Source: Bog-950 sp046329495 (GTDB lineage Bacteria > Bacteroidota > Bacteroidia > Chitinophagales > LD1). Taken from it: a stretch of DNA of 64,000 nt. Made by a program: the position numbers and the translations under genes. Location of the stretch: contig JAXLUO010000018.1 of assembly GCA_046329495.1 (NCBI GenBank), positions 17,850-81,849 of the forward strand. The letters run 5' to 3'. Each line of letters opens with the position of its first letter. The stretch's first letter is position 1. The notes beneath the pieces are model-generated. The model saw only the letters and a program-made list of their open reading frames with translations. It made no database searches and had not been told where the DNA came from. Positions 17,534 to 25,950 of this stretch are shown one piece after another.

Positions 17534-18373
17534 ATGAAGAAGAAACTAACACTGTGGATTGTTTTTTTACCGTTTGTGGTTTTAGCCCAAACCGAGTTTA
17601 AGGACGGTGCCTTAACCATCGATTTCGGCAAAAAAAAGAAGCAAAATACCGATACTGTAGCCGCTCAACAGCCTGTAACCCAGGAAGAGGAGCAGGAAGA
17701 AAGCCCTAAGCCGAAGAAGGAAAAAAAGGTTAAAACCACCAACCCCGAAGACCAGGAGGATGAATTTAATCCCAAAAGAGACGGATTATTTAAGGCACTG
17801 TTTTCTGCCGGACTCAACGTTTCGCAGGTAGATGGCGACGACCAAGCAGGGTATAAACAACCCGGTGCACAGGGCGGTGTTGGGGTAATGATTAAGTTCC
17901 ACAAGTACTTATCCGTTAGTGCACAGATACTTTACAACATGAAAGGGGCTTATCGCCGACGCAACCTCAATGAAAGCCCGCAGCAGATGTTCCGCATTAA
18001 TTGGGACTATATGTCTATCCCGCTTCTATTTAATATCCACGATAAAAAACTGATCATCGCCAGTGTTGGTCTCGGGTTAAACTATCAGGTGCGAAATCAA
18101 ATCATTTACAAGATCGAAAACCCTGTAGGCACCGGAAACATGGTCGATACTGTTTCCGTACTTCACTCACCCGAACCGCGTAAATTTGACTTAACGGCCA
18201 TCGTAGGCTTCCAGTTTTTAATCAAGAAAGTTTTCGGTATCGGCGCCAAATTCGAATATTCCTTGATTGGCTTACGGCCATCGGCAGGCTTAAACACCAA
18301 GGTAAGGATGATGTATAACAATACACTTACGCTTAACTTTACCTACATACTAAGCCCGAAAAAGAAAAAATAA
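17534..18373 (+). CDS. Outer-membrane beta-barrel protein (PorT-like family)
   Basis: A 279-residue exported protein. A signal peptide (MKKKLTLWIVFLPFVVLAQ) is followed by a charged, Lys/Glu/Pro-rich linker (about residues 35-85) and then alternating amphipathic beta strands (LFKALFSAGLNVSQVDGD..., GVGVMIKFHKYLSVSAQILYNMKG) as in outer-membrane protein beta-barrel domains of Bacteroidota. I chose ATG 17534 because it opens directly into the signal peptide; an upstream GTG would add 23 residues without signal character. Its role could be structural or in secretion (PorT is a T9SS part), but this is not shown. Confidence 0.8.
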   Translation: MKKKLTLWIVFLPFVVLAQTEFKDGALTIDFGKKKKQNTDTVAAQQPVTQEEEQEESPKPKKEKKVKTTNPEDQEDEFNPKRDGLFKALFSAGLNVSQVDGDDQAGYKQPGAQGGVGVMIKFHKYLSVSAQILYNMKGAYRRRNLNESPQQMFRINWDYMSIPLLFNIHDKKLIIASVGLGLNYQVRNQIIYKIENPVGTGNMVDTVSVLHSPEPRKFDLTAIVGFQFLIKKVFGIGAKFEYSLIGLRPSAGLNTKVRMMYNNTLTLNFTYILSPKKKK

Positions 18374-18378
18374 ACCTG

Positions 18379-18699
18379 CTAAATAGTCGGCCAGCCATAA
18401 TCGCGCTCTACTTTGCAGATGCGTACTTTAAACGATTGATACCATTCCTGCCGGCCTTTGGTTTGCGCTAACTGATGTTCGCTGTCGGCCTTCCAGCTTT
18501 TAATAGCCTCTAAGCTTTCCCAATACGAAACAGTTATGCCAACACCCTCACGTGCCGATTCATGACCTAAATAGCCGGGCTGTTGTTGTGCCAGTGCAAC
18601 CATGTGTTCGCTCATGGCATGGTAGCCATTATCGCCTTCCGTGCGCAAACTTGTAAATATCACTGCATAGTATGGCGGCTTGGGTGTAGTGGCTATCAT
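18379..18699 (-). CDS. Antibiotic biosynthesis monooxygenase (ABM) domain protein
   Basis: A 106-residue dimeric alpha-beta barrel protein with the ABM/YgiN pattern: YAVIFTSLRTE as first strand, MVALAQQQPGYLGHESARE, then VSYWESLEAIKSWKADSEHQLAQTKGR. Family members are small monooxygenases or heme-degrading enzymes, and many are of unknown substrate. Its ATG overlaps the stop of the upstream gene as ATGA, so translation is probably coupled, although the products look unrelated. Confidence 0.85.
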   Translation of the reverse strand: MIATTPKPPYYAVIFTSLRTEGDNGYHAMSEHMVALAQQQPGYLGHESAREGVGITVSYWESLEAIKSWKADSEHQLAQTKGRQEWYQSFKVRICKVERDYGWPTI

Positions 18700-19583
18700 G
18701 GCCGCAAAACTACCAATTTAGATGTGGCCTTTAGCTTATCACCCGCTATTAGCTGCACAAAATAGACGCCGGCCGGCATATCCTTTACTGAGAAATACAT
18801 AACTGGTGAAACACCCTCTGCCACTTTAATAACTTCACCGTTCACATTTACAACCTGCAACTTCTCTCCTGCCACAGCCGCAGGCAATTGCATTGTAACG
18901 TAATCTATCGCCGGGTTTGGATAGATGCGCAATTCTTCACCCGATAGCTCATCTACCGAGGTTGACGAATTATAAATACAGGTATCATAATAGCTATCGT
19001 GGTATTGCAATTGGCCTGCTTCAAAATAACATAGCAAGGCATAATCCGGCCCATCTACCATGCTCATATCCGAACCTCCCCAAATGGAGTGATTGTTCAC
19101 CGAGCCAACACCGTCAATCCACATATCCTGATATTGCACCATGTTATTGGAGCAGCTTACATACATGCGTTTTTTTATACCATTCCAATTCACGGTGTCT
19201 ACACTATCTACCCTGCATCCTATATCCGCCGTGCCGAAACCGTATTGTGATAAACCTGTAATAGAATCGCCTGCCATGGCACTGAAATCGTAGATCTTGA
19301 TATCCGCATTATTATACCACAACCAAATGCGGTTGGCAATATCACGTCGTAAATAATTGGGCGCGTAATAATGGTCGGTAATAGCCTGATAACTTATACC
19401 GTTTATTAAAGTATCGCCTTTAATCTCAAAAACATGCGTATAGTAATATTCTCCTGCAGGGAACCAACCCCATTGGTGCTCCAGTATATTCCATTGCGCT
19501 GTCGTATCTGCAAAGTGGTACCATTGTGCTTTTACCAACAACATACTAACCGACAAGGTGAGCAGGAGTAACGTTTTCTTCAT
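18696..19583 (-). CDS. Secreted protein with type IX secretion (Por) C-terminal signal
   Basis: A 295-residue exported protein: signal peptide (LLLLTLSVSMLLVKAQW), an unrecognised middle region, and a C-terminal domain of about 75 residues starting ELRIYPNPAIDYVTMQLP, with VMYFSVKDMPAGVYFVQLIAGDKLKATSKLVV. This is the T9SS type A sorting domain that directs cargo across the outer membrane and is then removed. The middle part has many aromatic residues and Asp and shows no catalytic motif I know. A TATATTTG -7 element lies 16 bases upstream of the ATG. Confidence 0.88.
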   Translation of the reverse strand: MKKTLLLLTLSVSMLLVKAQWYHFADTTAQWNILEHQWGWFPAGEYYYTHVFEIKGDTLINGISYQAITDHYYAPNYLRRDIANRIWLWYNNADIKIYDFSAMAGDSITGLSQYGFGTADIGCRVDSVDTVNWNGIKKRMYVSCSNNMVQYQDMWIDGVGSVNNHSIWGGSDMSMVDGPDYALLCYFEAGQLQYHDSYYDTCIYNSSTSVDELSGEELRIYPNPAIDYVTMQLPAAVAGEKLQVVNVNGEVIKVAEGVSPVMYFSVKDMPAGVYFVQLIAGDKLKATSKLVVLRP

Positions 19584-19598
19584 AGATTAAGTTTACTT

Positions 19599-19606
19599 CA
19601 AATATA
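19599..19606 (-). promoter_or_regulatory. Putative -7 element upstream of the T9SS cargo gene
   Basis: On the minus strand this reads TATATTTG, an exact match to TAnnTTTG, 16 bases before the ATG. I do not see a clear TTTG at the right distance upstream, so the call is tentative. Confidence 0.35.
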
Positions 19607-19646
19607 CAGCATGCAAAGGCCCTTAATTGTCACAGAAATATCACAA

Positions 19647-20669
19647 CTAAAATAGCGTTCCGCCTATGGTAGGCGGCGTTTTACCTAAATGCTTATAGGC
19701 CAGTTCAGTAGCCTCGCGTCCGCGCGGGGTGCGTTTTAAAAAACCTTCTTTTATCAAAAAAGGCTCATAAACTTCCTCCAGTGTGCCGGCTTCTTCACTT
19801 ACGGCAGTAGCAATGGTAGTTATACCAACCGGGCCACCTTTAAACTTCTCGATAATAGCAGCCAATATGCGGTTATCCATTTCATCTAAACCATGCTGAT
19901 CTACATTCAACTGATCAAGCGCATAATGGGCAATATCAAAAGTAATGGTGCCATTACCCTTTACCTGGGCAAAGTCGCGCACACGGCGCAGTAATAAATT
20001 GGCAATACGCGGTGTGCCACGGCTGCGACGTGCAATTTCAAAAGCTGCATCTTCATTAATCTCAGCATTTAAAATTTTGCAACTGCGTTTAATAATATTC
20101 TTCAGCACTTCGCTATCGTAGTACTCTAACCGGAACGTGATACCAAAACGCGAACGCAAAGGTGCCGTTAACAAACCCGAACGCGTAGTAGCCCCCACAA
20201 GCGTAAACGGATTAAGCCCTATTTGCACGGTGCGTGCATTGGGGCCGGTGTCAATCATTATATCAATCTTGTAATCTTCCATAGCGCTGTAGAGGTATTC
20301 TTCTACAACCGGAGAAATACGGTGTATCTCATCAATAAACAGCACGTCGTTAGGTTCCAGGTTTGTAAGCAACCCCGCCAGGTCGCCGGGCTTTTCCAAT
20401 ACCGGCCCGCTGGTAACCTTTACGTTCACGTTCATTTCGTTGGCCACTATGTAACTCAAGGTAGTTTTACCCAGGCCCGGAGGGCCGTGCAACAACACAT
20501 GGTCCAATGCCTCGCCGCGCTGTTTGGCAGCTTCTATAAACACAAACAGGTTGTCAATTATTCGCGGCTGGCCCATAAAATCATCCAGCGCACGCGGCCG
20601 CAGGGCCTTCTCAACTTCTGCTTCTTCTCCGGTAAGATTTCCCTTTTCAGGATCAAGATTCTTGTTCAT
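19647..20669 (-). CDS. ruvB: Holliday junction branch migration helicase RuvB
   Basis: A 340-residue AAA+ motor that drives Holliday-junction migration with RuvA. The N terminus has LRPRALDDFMGQ, Walker A is GPPGLGKTT, Walker B is LFIDEIHR, sensor 1 is in LVGATTRSGLLTAPLRSRFG, and the C-terminal winged helix has GGPVGITTIATAVSEE and GFLKRTPRGR. I use the start at 20669 (MNKNLDPEK) because it gives the family length; the frame extends 18 codons further upstream without family resemblance. It is divergent from the PhoD-like gene, with 70 bases between. Confidence 0.96.
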   Translation of the reverse strand: MNKNLDPEKGNLTGEEAEVEKALRPRALDDFMGQPRIIDNLFVFIEAAKQRGEALDHVLLHGPPGLGKTTLSYIVANEMNVNVKVTSGPVLEKPGDLAGLLTNLEPNDVLFIDEIHRISPVVEEYLYSAMEDYKIDIMIDTGPNARTVQIGLNPFTLVGATTRSGLLTAPLRSRFGITFRLEYYDSEVLKNIIKRSCKILNAEINEDAAFEIARRSRGTPRIANLLLRRVRDFAQVKGNGTITFDIAHYALDQLNVDQHGLDEMDNRILAAIIEKFKGGPVGITTIATAVSEEAGTLEEVYEPFLIKEGFLKRTPRGREATELAYKHLGKTPPTIGGTLF

Positions 20670-20739
20670 TTCGCGTGGTGAATTTAAGCAACTGGCAATA
20701 AAACATGCAATTGCTATTTTCACTCGTAATATTCTACTC

Positions 20740-21777
20740 GTGAAACTTTATTGGCTCCTCCCCTTGCTGGCTCTGGCCTCCTGCAAAACCGACCCTTTAC
20801 GCACCTGCACCCGTAATTATAAAAACGACTCTATTCCACTGGTTACACGTATTGCTTTTGGCAGTTGTGCCGACCAGGAATTTGACCAGCCTATATTAAA
20901 CACCATCGTGGCACAGCAGCCCGACCTGTTTATTTACCTGGGCGATAACATCTATGGCGACACTTACAATATGCGCGAGCTGGAAAGTGAATACGGACAA
21001 CTGGCATGTAAACCCGAATTCCAAAACCTGATTCATCATACCAAAGTACTGGCCACCTGGGACGACCACGATTACGGCCATAATGATGTTGGCAAAGAGT
21101 TCCCTTCGAAAGAAGAATCAAAACAGATCTTCCTTCGCTTTTGGGGAGAGGAAAACAACCTTGCCAGGCAAAGTCACCCCGGCATCTACACCTCTTATTA
21201 CTATGGCGATTCGGCGCACCGCGTGCAGGTAATTCTGCTCGACCTCCGCACCTTCCGCGATAAACTGAAAACCGAGAATGATTATTATGTACCGAATTTT
21301 GATTCAACGGCTGAGTTGCTGGGCGCTGAGCAATGGACTTGGTTAGCACACGAATTGGAACAACCTGCTAAAATTCGTTTTATCGGTTCCAGTTCCCGCT
21401 TTGCTACAGAGGCAGATGGCGGCGAATGCTGGGGCAACTTTCCTGTTGAGTTACAACGCTTTTTTAACCTGGTACAACTGAAACAAGCCAACGGCATTGT
21501 ATTCCTGAGTGGCGATATTCATTTTGGTGAGTTATGTAAACGGCAGGAACCGGGCTTGTATCCTCTATACGATTTTACAGCCAGCCCCCTGGCCCGCCAT
21601 GCCAACGAACCCTGGTATAATATGTATCAGGTAGCTACCTCGCCGGTAGGCTATAACTTTGGTGTAATAGAAATTGATTGGCAAGCTACCGATCCGGTGC
21701 TACATTGTAAATCTTTCGGCGAAGCAGGTGATCTTCGTTTTAGCTACAACTTTCCGCTAAGCGAAATTCACTTCTGA
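20740..21777 (+). CDS. PhoD-like metallophosphatase lipoprotein
   Basis: A 345-residue alkaline phosphatase D-type phosphoesterase. The catalytic core has RIAFGSCADQ, DLFIYLGDNIYGDT, LATWDDHDYGHNDVGKE, SSSRFATEADGGECWGNF and the metal-binding LSGDIHFGEL. The N terminus VKLYWLLPLLALASC is a lipoprotein signal with a lipobox ending at cysteine, so the start is taken as GTG 20740; the longer frame upstream runs antisense through ruvB and lacks signal character. It probably acts on phosphate esters outside the inner membrane. The last 10 bases overlap the convergent proline dehydrogenase gene. Confidence 0.88.
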   Translation: MKLYWLLPLLALASCKTDPLRTCTRNYKNDSIPLVTRIAFGSCADQEFDQPILNTIVAQQPDLFIYLGDNIYGDTYNMRELESEYGQLACKPEFQNLIHHTKVLATWDDHDYGHNDVGKEFPSKEESKQIFLRFWGEENNLARQSHPGIYTSYYYGDSAHRVQVILLDLRTFRDKLKTENDYYVPNFDSTAELLGAEQWTWLAHELEQPAKIRFIGSSSRFATEADGGECWGNFPVELQRFFNLVQLKQANGIVFLSGDIHFGELCKRQEPGLYPLYDFTASPLARHANEPWYNMYQVATSPVGYNFGVIEIDWQATDPVLHCKSFGEAGDLRFSYNFPLSEIHF

Positions 21778-22949
21778 TTCTTACGTCGCTTGATCTCCTT
21801 CTGTAAAAGCGAAAGCTCACGTCCGGTTTGGCCGGCTACCGAAGTATTTTCCTGTGCTCGACGTATCAAATAAGGCACCACATCCTTTACCGGTCCATAA
21901 GGCAGATATTTGGTTGCGGTAAATCCCAAACGCGCCTGGTTAAAGGTTACATTATCGCCCATACCATACAGTTGCGAGAAAACAACATGCTCCGAGCCAC
22001 GGTTTATTTTCATACTGTCCATTAATTGCATGGCCAGCAGGTTGCTCTTTTCACTTTGCGAGGCAATGCAAACATGTGTATGGTCTATATGTTCTAAACA
22101 CAATTTCACAGCCGCATCAAAATCGGCATCAACCGCTTTCTTGTTTTTAGATATCGGTGAAGGATAGCCCATTTTTTCAGCGCGTTCCCGCTCCTTTTCC
22201 ATGTAGGCACCGCGTACCAACTTAGCGCCTAATACGTACCCTCCCTTCTTTGCCGCCTCCATTTGTTGCTGCAGGTAAGCTAAACGGTCGTGCCGGTATA
22301 ATTGGAACGTATTGGCCACCACACAGCGCTTTTTATTAAAGCGCGCCATCAGGTCCTCCGCTATTTTATCAAGCGCATCCTGTATCCAGCTTTCTTCTGC
22401 ATCAATATAAATGGTGGTTCCGTGCTTATCAGCTTCCTCGCACAACGATTCAAAGCGTTCTAATACGCGTTCATATTCCTTCTTCTCATTGCCTTTTAAA
22501 TGCTCGCCGCGTTGCACCTTTTCAAACAACTCTAAACGTCCATATCCGGTTGGTTTAACACACACGGCTTTCACGGCCTTATGCTTACCGGCAAACTTCA
22601 GCGCTTCAATGTTTATGGCAACGGCATTATCGAAGTCCTCTTCTGTTTCTTTAAACTCAATTCCGTAATTCAATAACACTCCTACATGTTGTTCGGCCAA
22701 ACCCTTAATGGTTTCTGTGCACTCGTCAAACGTTTCACCTCCGCAAAAGTGGTTGTATACCGTCCACTTAAACAAAGGCGAAACAGGCAAATGCAACTTT
22801 AGCGAGAAGTTGGCCAGTGCTGTTCCAAGCTTTACAAACGAATTGTTCCCTACAATGGTAAACAGGGCTTTGGCCTTTTGTAAATCACCATCCGATTTAC
22901 CTGCAAAGGCTACCTGCGTATTTTCGAAAATTCCCGGCGAGATATCCAT
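21768..22949 (-). CDS. Proline dehydrogenase
   Basis: A 393-residue monofunctional FAD-dependent proline dehydrogenase with a (beta/alpha)8 barrel. Recognisable motifs are IYIDAEESW, VVANTFQLYRHDRL, GAKLVRGAYMEKER, VCIASQSEKSN, and the C-terminal YLPYGPVKDVVPYLIRRAQENTS, which forms the substrate-binding RR motif. It oxidises proline to pyrroline-5-carboxylate and passes electrons to quinone. No P5C dehydrogenase domain is fused and none is adjacent. Confidence 0.95.
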   Translation of the reverse strand: MDISPGIFENTQVAFAGKSDGDLQKAKALFTIVGNNSFVKLGTALANFSLKLHLPVSPLFKWTVYNHFCGGETFDECTETIKGLAEQHVGVLLNYGIEFKETEEDFDNAVAINIEALKFAGKHKAVKAVCVKPTGYGRLELFEKVQRGEHLKGNEKKEYERVLERFESLCEEADKHGTTIYIDAEESWIQDALDKIAEDLMARFNKKRCVVANTFQLYRHDRLAYLQQQMEAAKKGGYVLGAKLVRGAYMEKERERAEKMGYPSPISKNKKAVDADFDAAVKLCLEHIDHTHVCIASQSEKSNLLAMQLMDSMKINRGSEHVVFSQLYGMGDNVTFNQARLGFTATKYLPYGPVKDVVPYLIRRAQENTSVAGQTGRELSLLQKEIKRRKNQK

Positions 22950-23111
22950 AACAAAATGATGGCGAAGTTGGAAATATTTTCCGGTTGTGCTATAACCACC
23001 TTAATCATAACCCATTTACCGCTAAAGGGTTTTAGTTACCGGCTGCTTTTTTAACTTTATTGCTTCGTTTGGCCCCATTTTGGGGCAACGATGGTTGATT
23101 AGCAAAGCACT

Positions 23112-24449
23112 ATGGAGATTTTGTATTTACTGATTGGTTTATTGGCAGGTGCCGCTGTAGCTTATTTCTTCCTCAAATCGAAATCGGAAGGAGAATTGGG
23201 CGCAGCACGCGAGAAAGCACAATTGCTGGAACAAACCATTACCGAGGTTAAAAATGAACTGCGCCTGGCAAGTGAGCGCGCCGAGGCTTTATTACGCGAA
23301 GAACGAAGCAAATCAGAAACACTGGGGCACGAGCTGGCCACCACCCGCGCCGAAGCCAATAACCTGCACCAGCGCTTATTGGAACAGAAAGCCGAACTGG
23401 AAGACCTGAACCAACGCTTTACCAAGGAGTTTGAAAACCTGGCCAACCGCATTTTAGATGAGAAAGGCAAAAAGTTCAGTGAACAGAACGAGTCGCAGAT
23501 CAAAAACATTCTCGATCCACTTCGCCACCGTTTAAACGAGTTCGAACAAAAAATTCAGCAGAACCATGTGGAGCAGGAAAAGGAACGCAGCGCTTTAAAA
23601 GAGCAGTTGCGTACCCTTACCGATATGAACAAACGCATGAGCGATGAGGCCATAAACCTTACCCGTGCATTAAAAGGCGAAGCTAAAACCCAGGGTAACT
23701 GGGGTGAATTGATCCTGGAAAAAATTCTGGAGAAAAGCGGTTTGCGCAAAGGCACCGAATATGATGTGCAGCCCACCTTCGTTAACGAGGATGGTTCGCG
23801 CCTGCAGCCCGACGTAGTAATTCACCTGCCCGAAGGCAAGAACCTGATCGTAGATAGTAAAGTATCGCTGGTGGCCTACGAGCGTTACAACAGCGCCGAA
23901 CTGAAGGAAGAACAGGACCGCTATATGCGCGAGCACATTCTATCCTTACGCAACCACGTAAAAGGATTAAGCGGCAAAAATTATCAGAACTTATACCAAA
24001 TCGGCAGCCCCGATTTTGTGTTGCTATTTGTTCCTATCGAACCCGCCTTTTCGTTAGCGGTGGGCAACGATGACAACCTGTACCACGAAGCATTCGAAAA
24101 AAACATCATCATCGTTAGCACCTCAACGCTATTGGCAACGCTGCGCACCATCAACAACATCTGGAAACAGGAACGCCAAAACCGCCACGTGCTGGAGATC
24201 GCCCGCCAAAGCGGTGAACTATACGACAAGTTTGCTGCCGTAGTAGATGACTTCATAAAACTGGGCGTAAAAATGGAAGAAGGCAAAAAGACCTACGAAG
24301 AAGCCATGGGGCGTTTGTATAAAGGCAAAGGCAATGTCATAGCGCGCTTCGAGAACCTGAAAACACTGGGGGCCAAAGCTTCTAAATCAATTAACCCGAA
24401 GATTCTGGAACGCACAGATGATGTGGGCGACGAAAAAATAGAGCAATAG
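23112..24449 (+). CDS. rmuC: DNA recombination protein RmuC
   Basis: A 445-residue protein. An N-terminal membrane helix (residues about 2-20) is followed by a long coiled coil (about 25-190, rich in Glu, Lys, Leu and Arg heptads) and the RmuC nuclease-like domain, with TQGNWGELILEKILEKSGLRKGTEYD, DSKVSLVAYERY and FVLLFVPIEPAFSLA. RmuC limits DNA inversions at short inverted repeats in E. coli; the domain is related to restriction-endonuclease folds. The next gene starts immediately after its stop. Confidence 0.95.
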   Translation: MEILYLLIGLLAGAAVAYFFLKSKSEGELGAAREKAQLLEQTITEVKNELRLASERAEALLREERSKSETLGHELATTRAEANNLHQRLLEQKAELEDLNQRFTKEFENLANRILDEKGKKFSEQNESQIKNILDPLRHRLNEFEQKIQQNHVEQEKERSALKEQLRTLTDMNKRMSDEAINLTRALKGEAKTQGNWGELILEKILEKSGLRKGTEYDVQPTFVNEDGSRLQPDVVIHLPEGKNLIVDSKVSLVAYERYNSAELKEEQDRYMREHILSLRNHVKGLSGKNYQNLYQIGSPDFVLLFVPIEPAFSLAVGNDDNLYHEAFEKNIIIVSTSTLLATLRTINNIWKQERQNRHVLEIARQSGELYDKFAAVVDDFIKLGVKMEEGKKTYEEAMGRLYKGKGNVIARFENLKTLGAKASKSINPKILERTDDVGDEKIEQ

Positions 24450-24995
24450 ATGTTTTCACTGATCATATACATACTTACAGCGGCCGTCGGTTTTATGATG
24501 GGTTATTTGTACAAGCGTTCGTTTACCAACGCCCAGTTTTTTAACCCCGACCCCAAAAAGGCGCTTCGCCTGTTTATTACTATGTTCAGCCTGGCCACCG
24601 TGCTTACGTTTACTTTATCGTGGGTAACTACCCACCTGCTTAGCGAATCAACCATTGCTGAGGAAGGTAACATCAAATATCAGAACACGCACTCGGTAAT
24701 GATCTTCGTGCTTAATTTCTTCTTCTTTGCTTTGGTGGTATTAGCCAACGTTTACAGTCAGGCATTAAAAAAAGTGGCATGGGTACCTTACTTGCTCACC
24801 ATAGGTTTTTATGCCGTATTTATTTTAAAGGACACTTACTACGTTTCTAATTACTACGTAACCTGGCAGCAAGCCATGCACTTAACGGTAGGCGACATCA
24901 GCGACCTAATTCAAAAAGCATGGACAAAAGTAGCCCTCGGTTTAGCCGTTACCGTGTTTAACCTGGGGATGATCTGGTGGGGCTTTAGAAAGTAA
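24450..24995 (+). CDS. Unknown membrane protein downstream of rmuC
   Basis: A 181-residue protein with about five hydrophobic segments (residues about 3-20, 42-65, 87-105, 112-130 and 158-175). The ATG directly follows the rmuC stop with no gap, so it is co-transcribed and probably translationally coupled. I do not recognise the family. It ends six bases before the convergent fabI stop. Confidence 0.75.
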   Translation: MFSLIIYILTAAVGFMMGYLYKRSFTNAQFFNPDPKKALRLFITMFSLATVLTFTLSWVTTHLLSESTIAEEGNIKYQNTHSVMIFVLNFFFFALVVLANVYSQALKKVAWVPYLLTIGFYAVFILKDTYYVSNYYVTWQQAMHLTVGDISDLIQKAWTKVALGLAVTVFNLGMIWWGFRK

Positions 24996-25000
24996 TAACC

Positions 25001-25813
25001 TTACTCTTTACCAAACGCCTGCATCACCGCTTCGCTTACACCAACAGCACTAAAGCCGCCATCGTGGTATAAGTTCTGCATAGTAACATAGCGCGTTAAA
25101 TCGCTGAATAAACTAATGCAGTAATTAGCACAATCATCAGCAGGTGCATTACCCAACGGACTCATCTTATCAGCAAAGCCATAAAACGAATCAAATCCTT
25201 TAATGCCGCTGCCGGCCGTAGTCATAGTTGGCGATTGCGAAATAGTATTTACCCGCACCTTTTTCTGCGAGCCATAGTAGTAACCGAACGAACGTGCCAT
25301 ACTTTCCAGCGTAGCCTTAGCATCCGCCATATCACCGTAACCGGGAAAGGCGCGCTGCGCCGCTATATAAGTTAAGGCCAAAATACTGCCCCATTCGTTC
25401 ATGGCATCTTTCTTCATCAGCGTTTGCACCAGTTTATGAAAGCTAACCGCCGATATATCCAGGGTCTTCATCAACCACTCGTAATTCAAATCAGTATAGG
25501 TTTTGCCTTTGCGCACGTTGGGGCTCATGCCTATGCTATGCAACACAAAGTCAAGCTTACCACCTAAGTGGTCCATCGCCTGTTGCACCAGTTTATCCAG
25601 GTCTTCTACCAAGGTAGCATCTGCCGGTATCACAATAGTGCCACAGGCTTCCGCCAGTTTATTGATCTCGCCCATACGCAGTGCTACCGGTGCATTGGTT
25701 AACACAAACGTTGCACCCTGCTTGTGCGCCTGTTCAGCCACTTTCCATGCCAGCGAATTCGCATCCAGCGCTCCAAAAATTATACCGCGTTTACCTTGTA
25801 GCAGATTGTTCAT
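25001..25813 (-). CDS. fabI: Enoyl-[acyl-carrier-protein] reductase FabI
   Basis: A 270-residue short-chain dehydrogenase of fatty acid synthesis that reduces trans-2-enoyl-ACP with NADH. The catalytic set has FabI spacing: Y149, Y159 and K166 (E. coli Y146/Y156/K163). The N terminus GKRGIIFGALDANSLAW is the FabI-type nucleotide site, and ISQSPTMTTAGSGIKGF is the substrate-binding loop region. It stands alone between convergent and divergent neighbours. Confidence 0.95.
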   Translation of the reverse strand: MNNLLQGKRGIIFGALDANSLAWKVAEQAHKQGATFVLTNAPVALRMGEINKLAEACGTIVIPADATLVEDLDKLVQQAMDHLGGKLDFVLHSIGMSPNVRKGKTYTDLNYEWLMKTLDISAVSFHKLVQTLMKKDAMNEWGSILALTYIAAQRAFPGYGDMADAKATLESMARSFGYYYGSQKKVRVNTISQSPTMTTAGSGIKGFDSFYGFADKMSPLGNAPADDCANYCISLFSDLTRYVTMQNLYHDGGFSAVGVSEAVMQAFGKE

Positions 25814-25899
25814 ACATCACTGTTTATGAATGCAAAATAGGAAATCAAAAATAAACGGGTTGTAGAGGCAGGGGTTCATGACCCAATGGTTAAAAAAAT

Positions 25900-25923
25900 G
25901 GCCGGAACCTTTCGGTCCCGGCC
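25900..25923 (-). terminator. Intrinsic terminator of the efflux operon
   Basis: GGCCGG pairs with CCGGCC and the inner CC with GG around TTTC. On the minus strand the stem is followed by ATTTTTTTAA. It lies 28 bases past the RND stop and closes the efflux operon before the fabI promoter. Confidence 0.88.
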
Positions 25924-25950
25924 TCAACCCTGCTCATTTACTATTAATCC

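Noticed and set aside
20524..20739. N-terminal extension of the PhoD-like protein
   Set aside because: This part is antisense to ruvB; the lipoprotein signal starts at GTG 20740.
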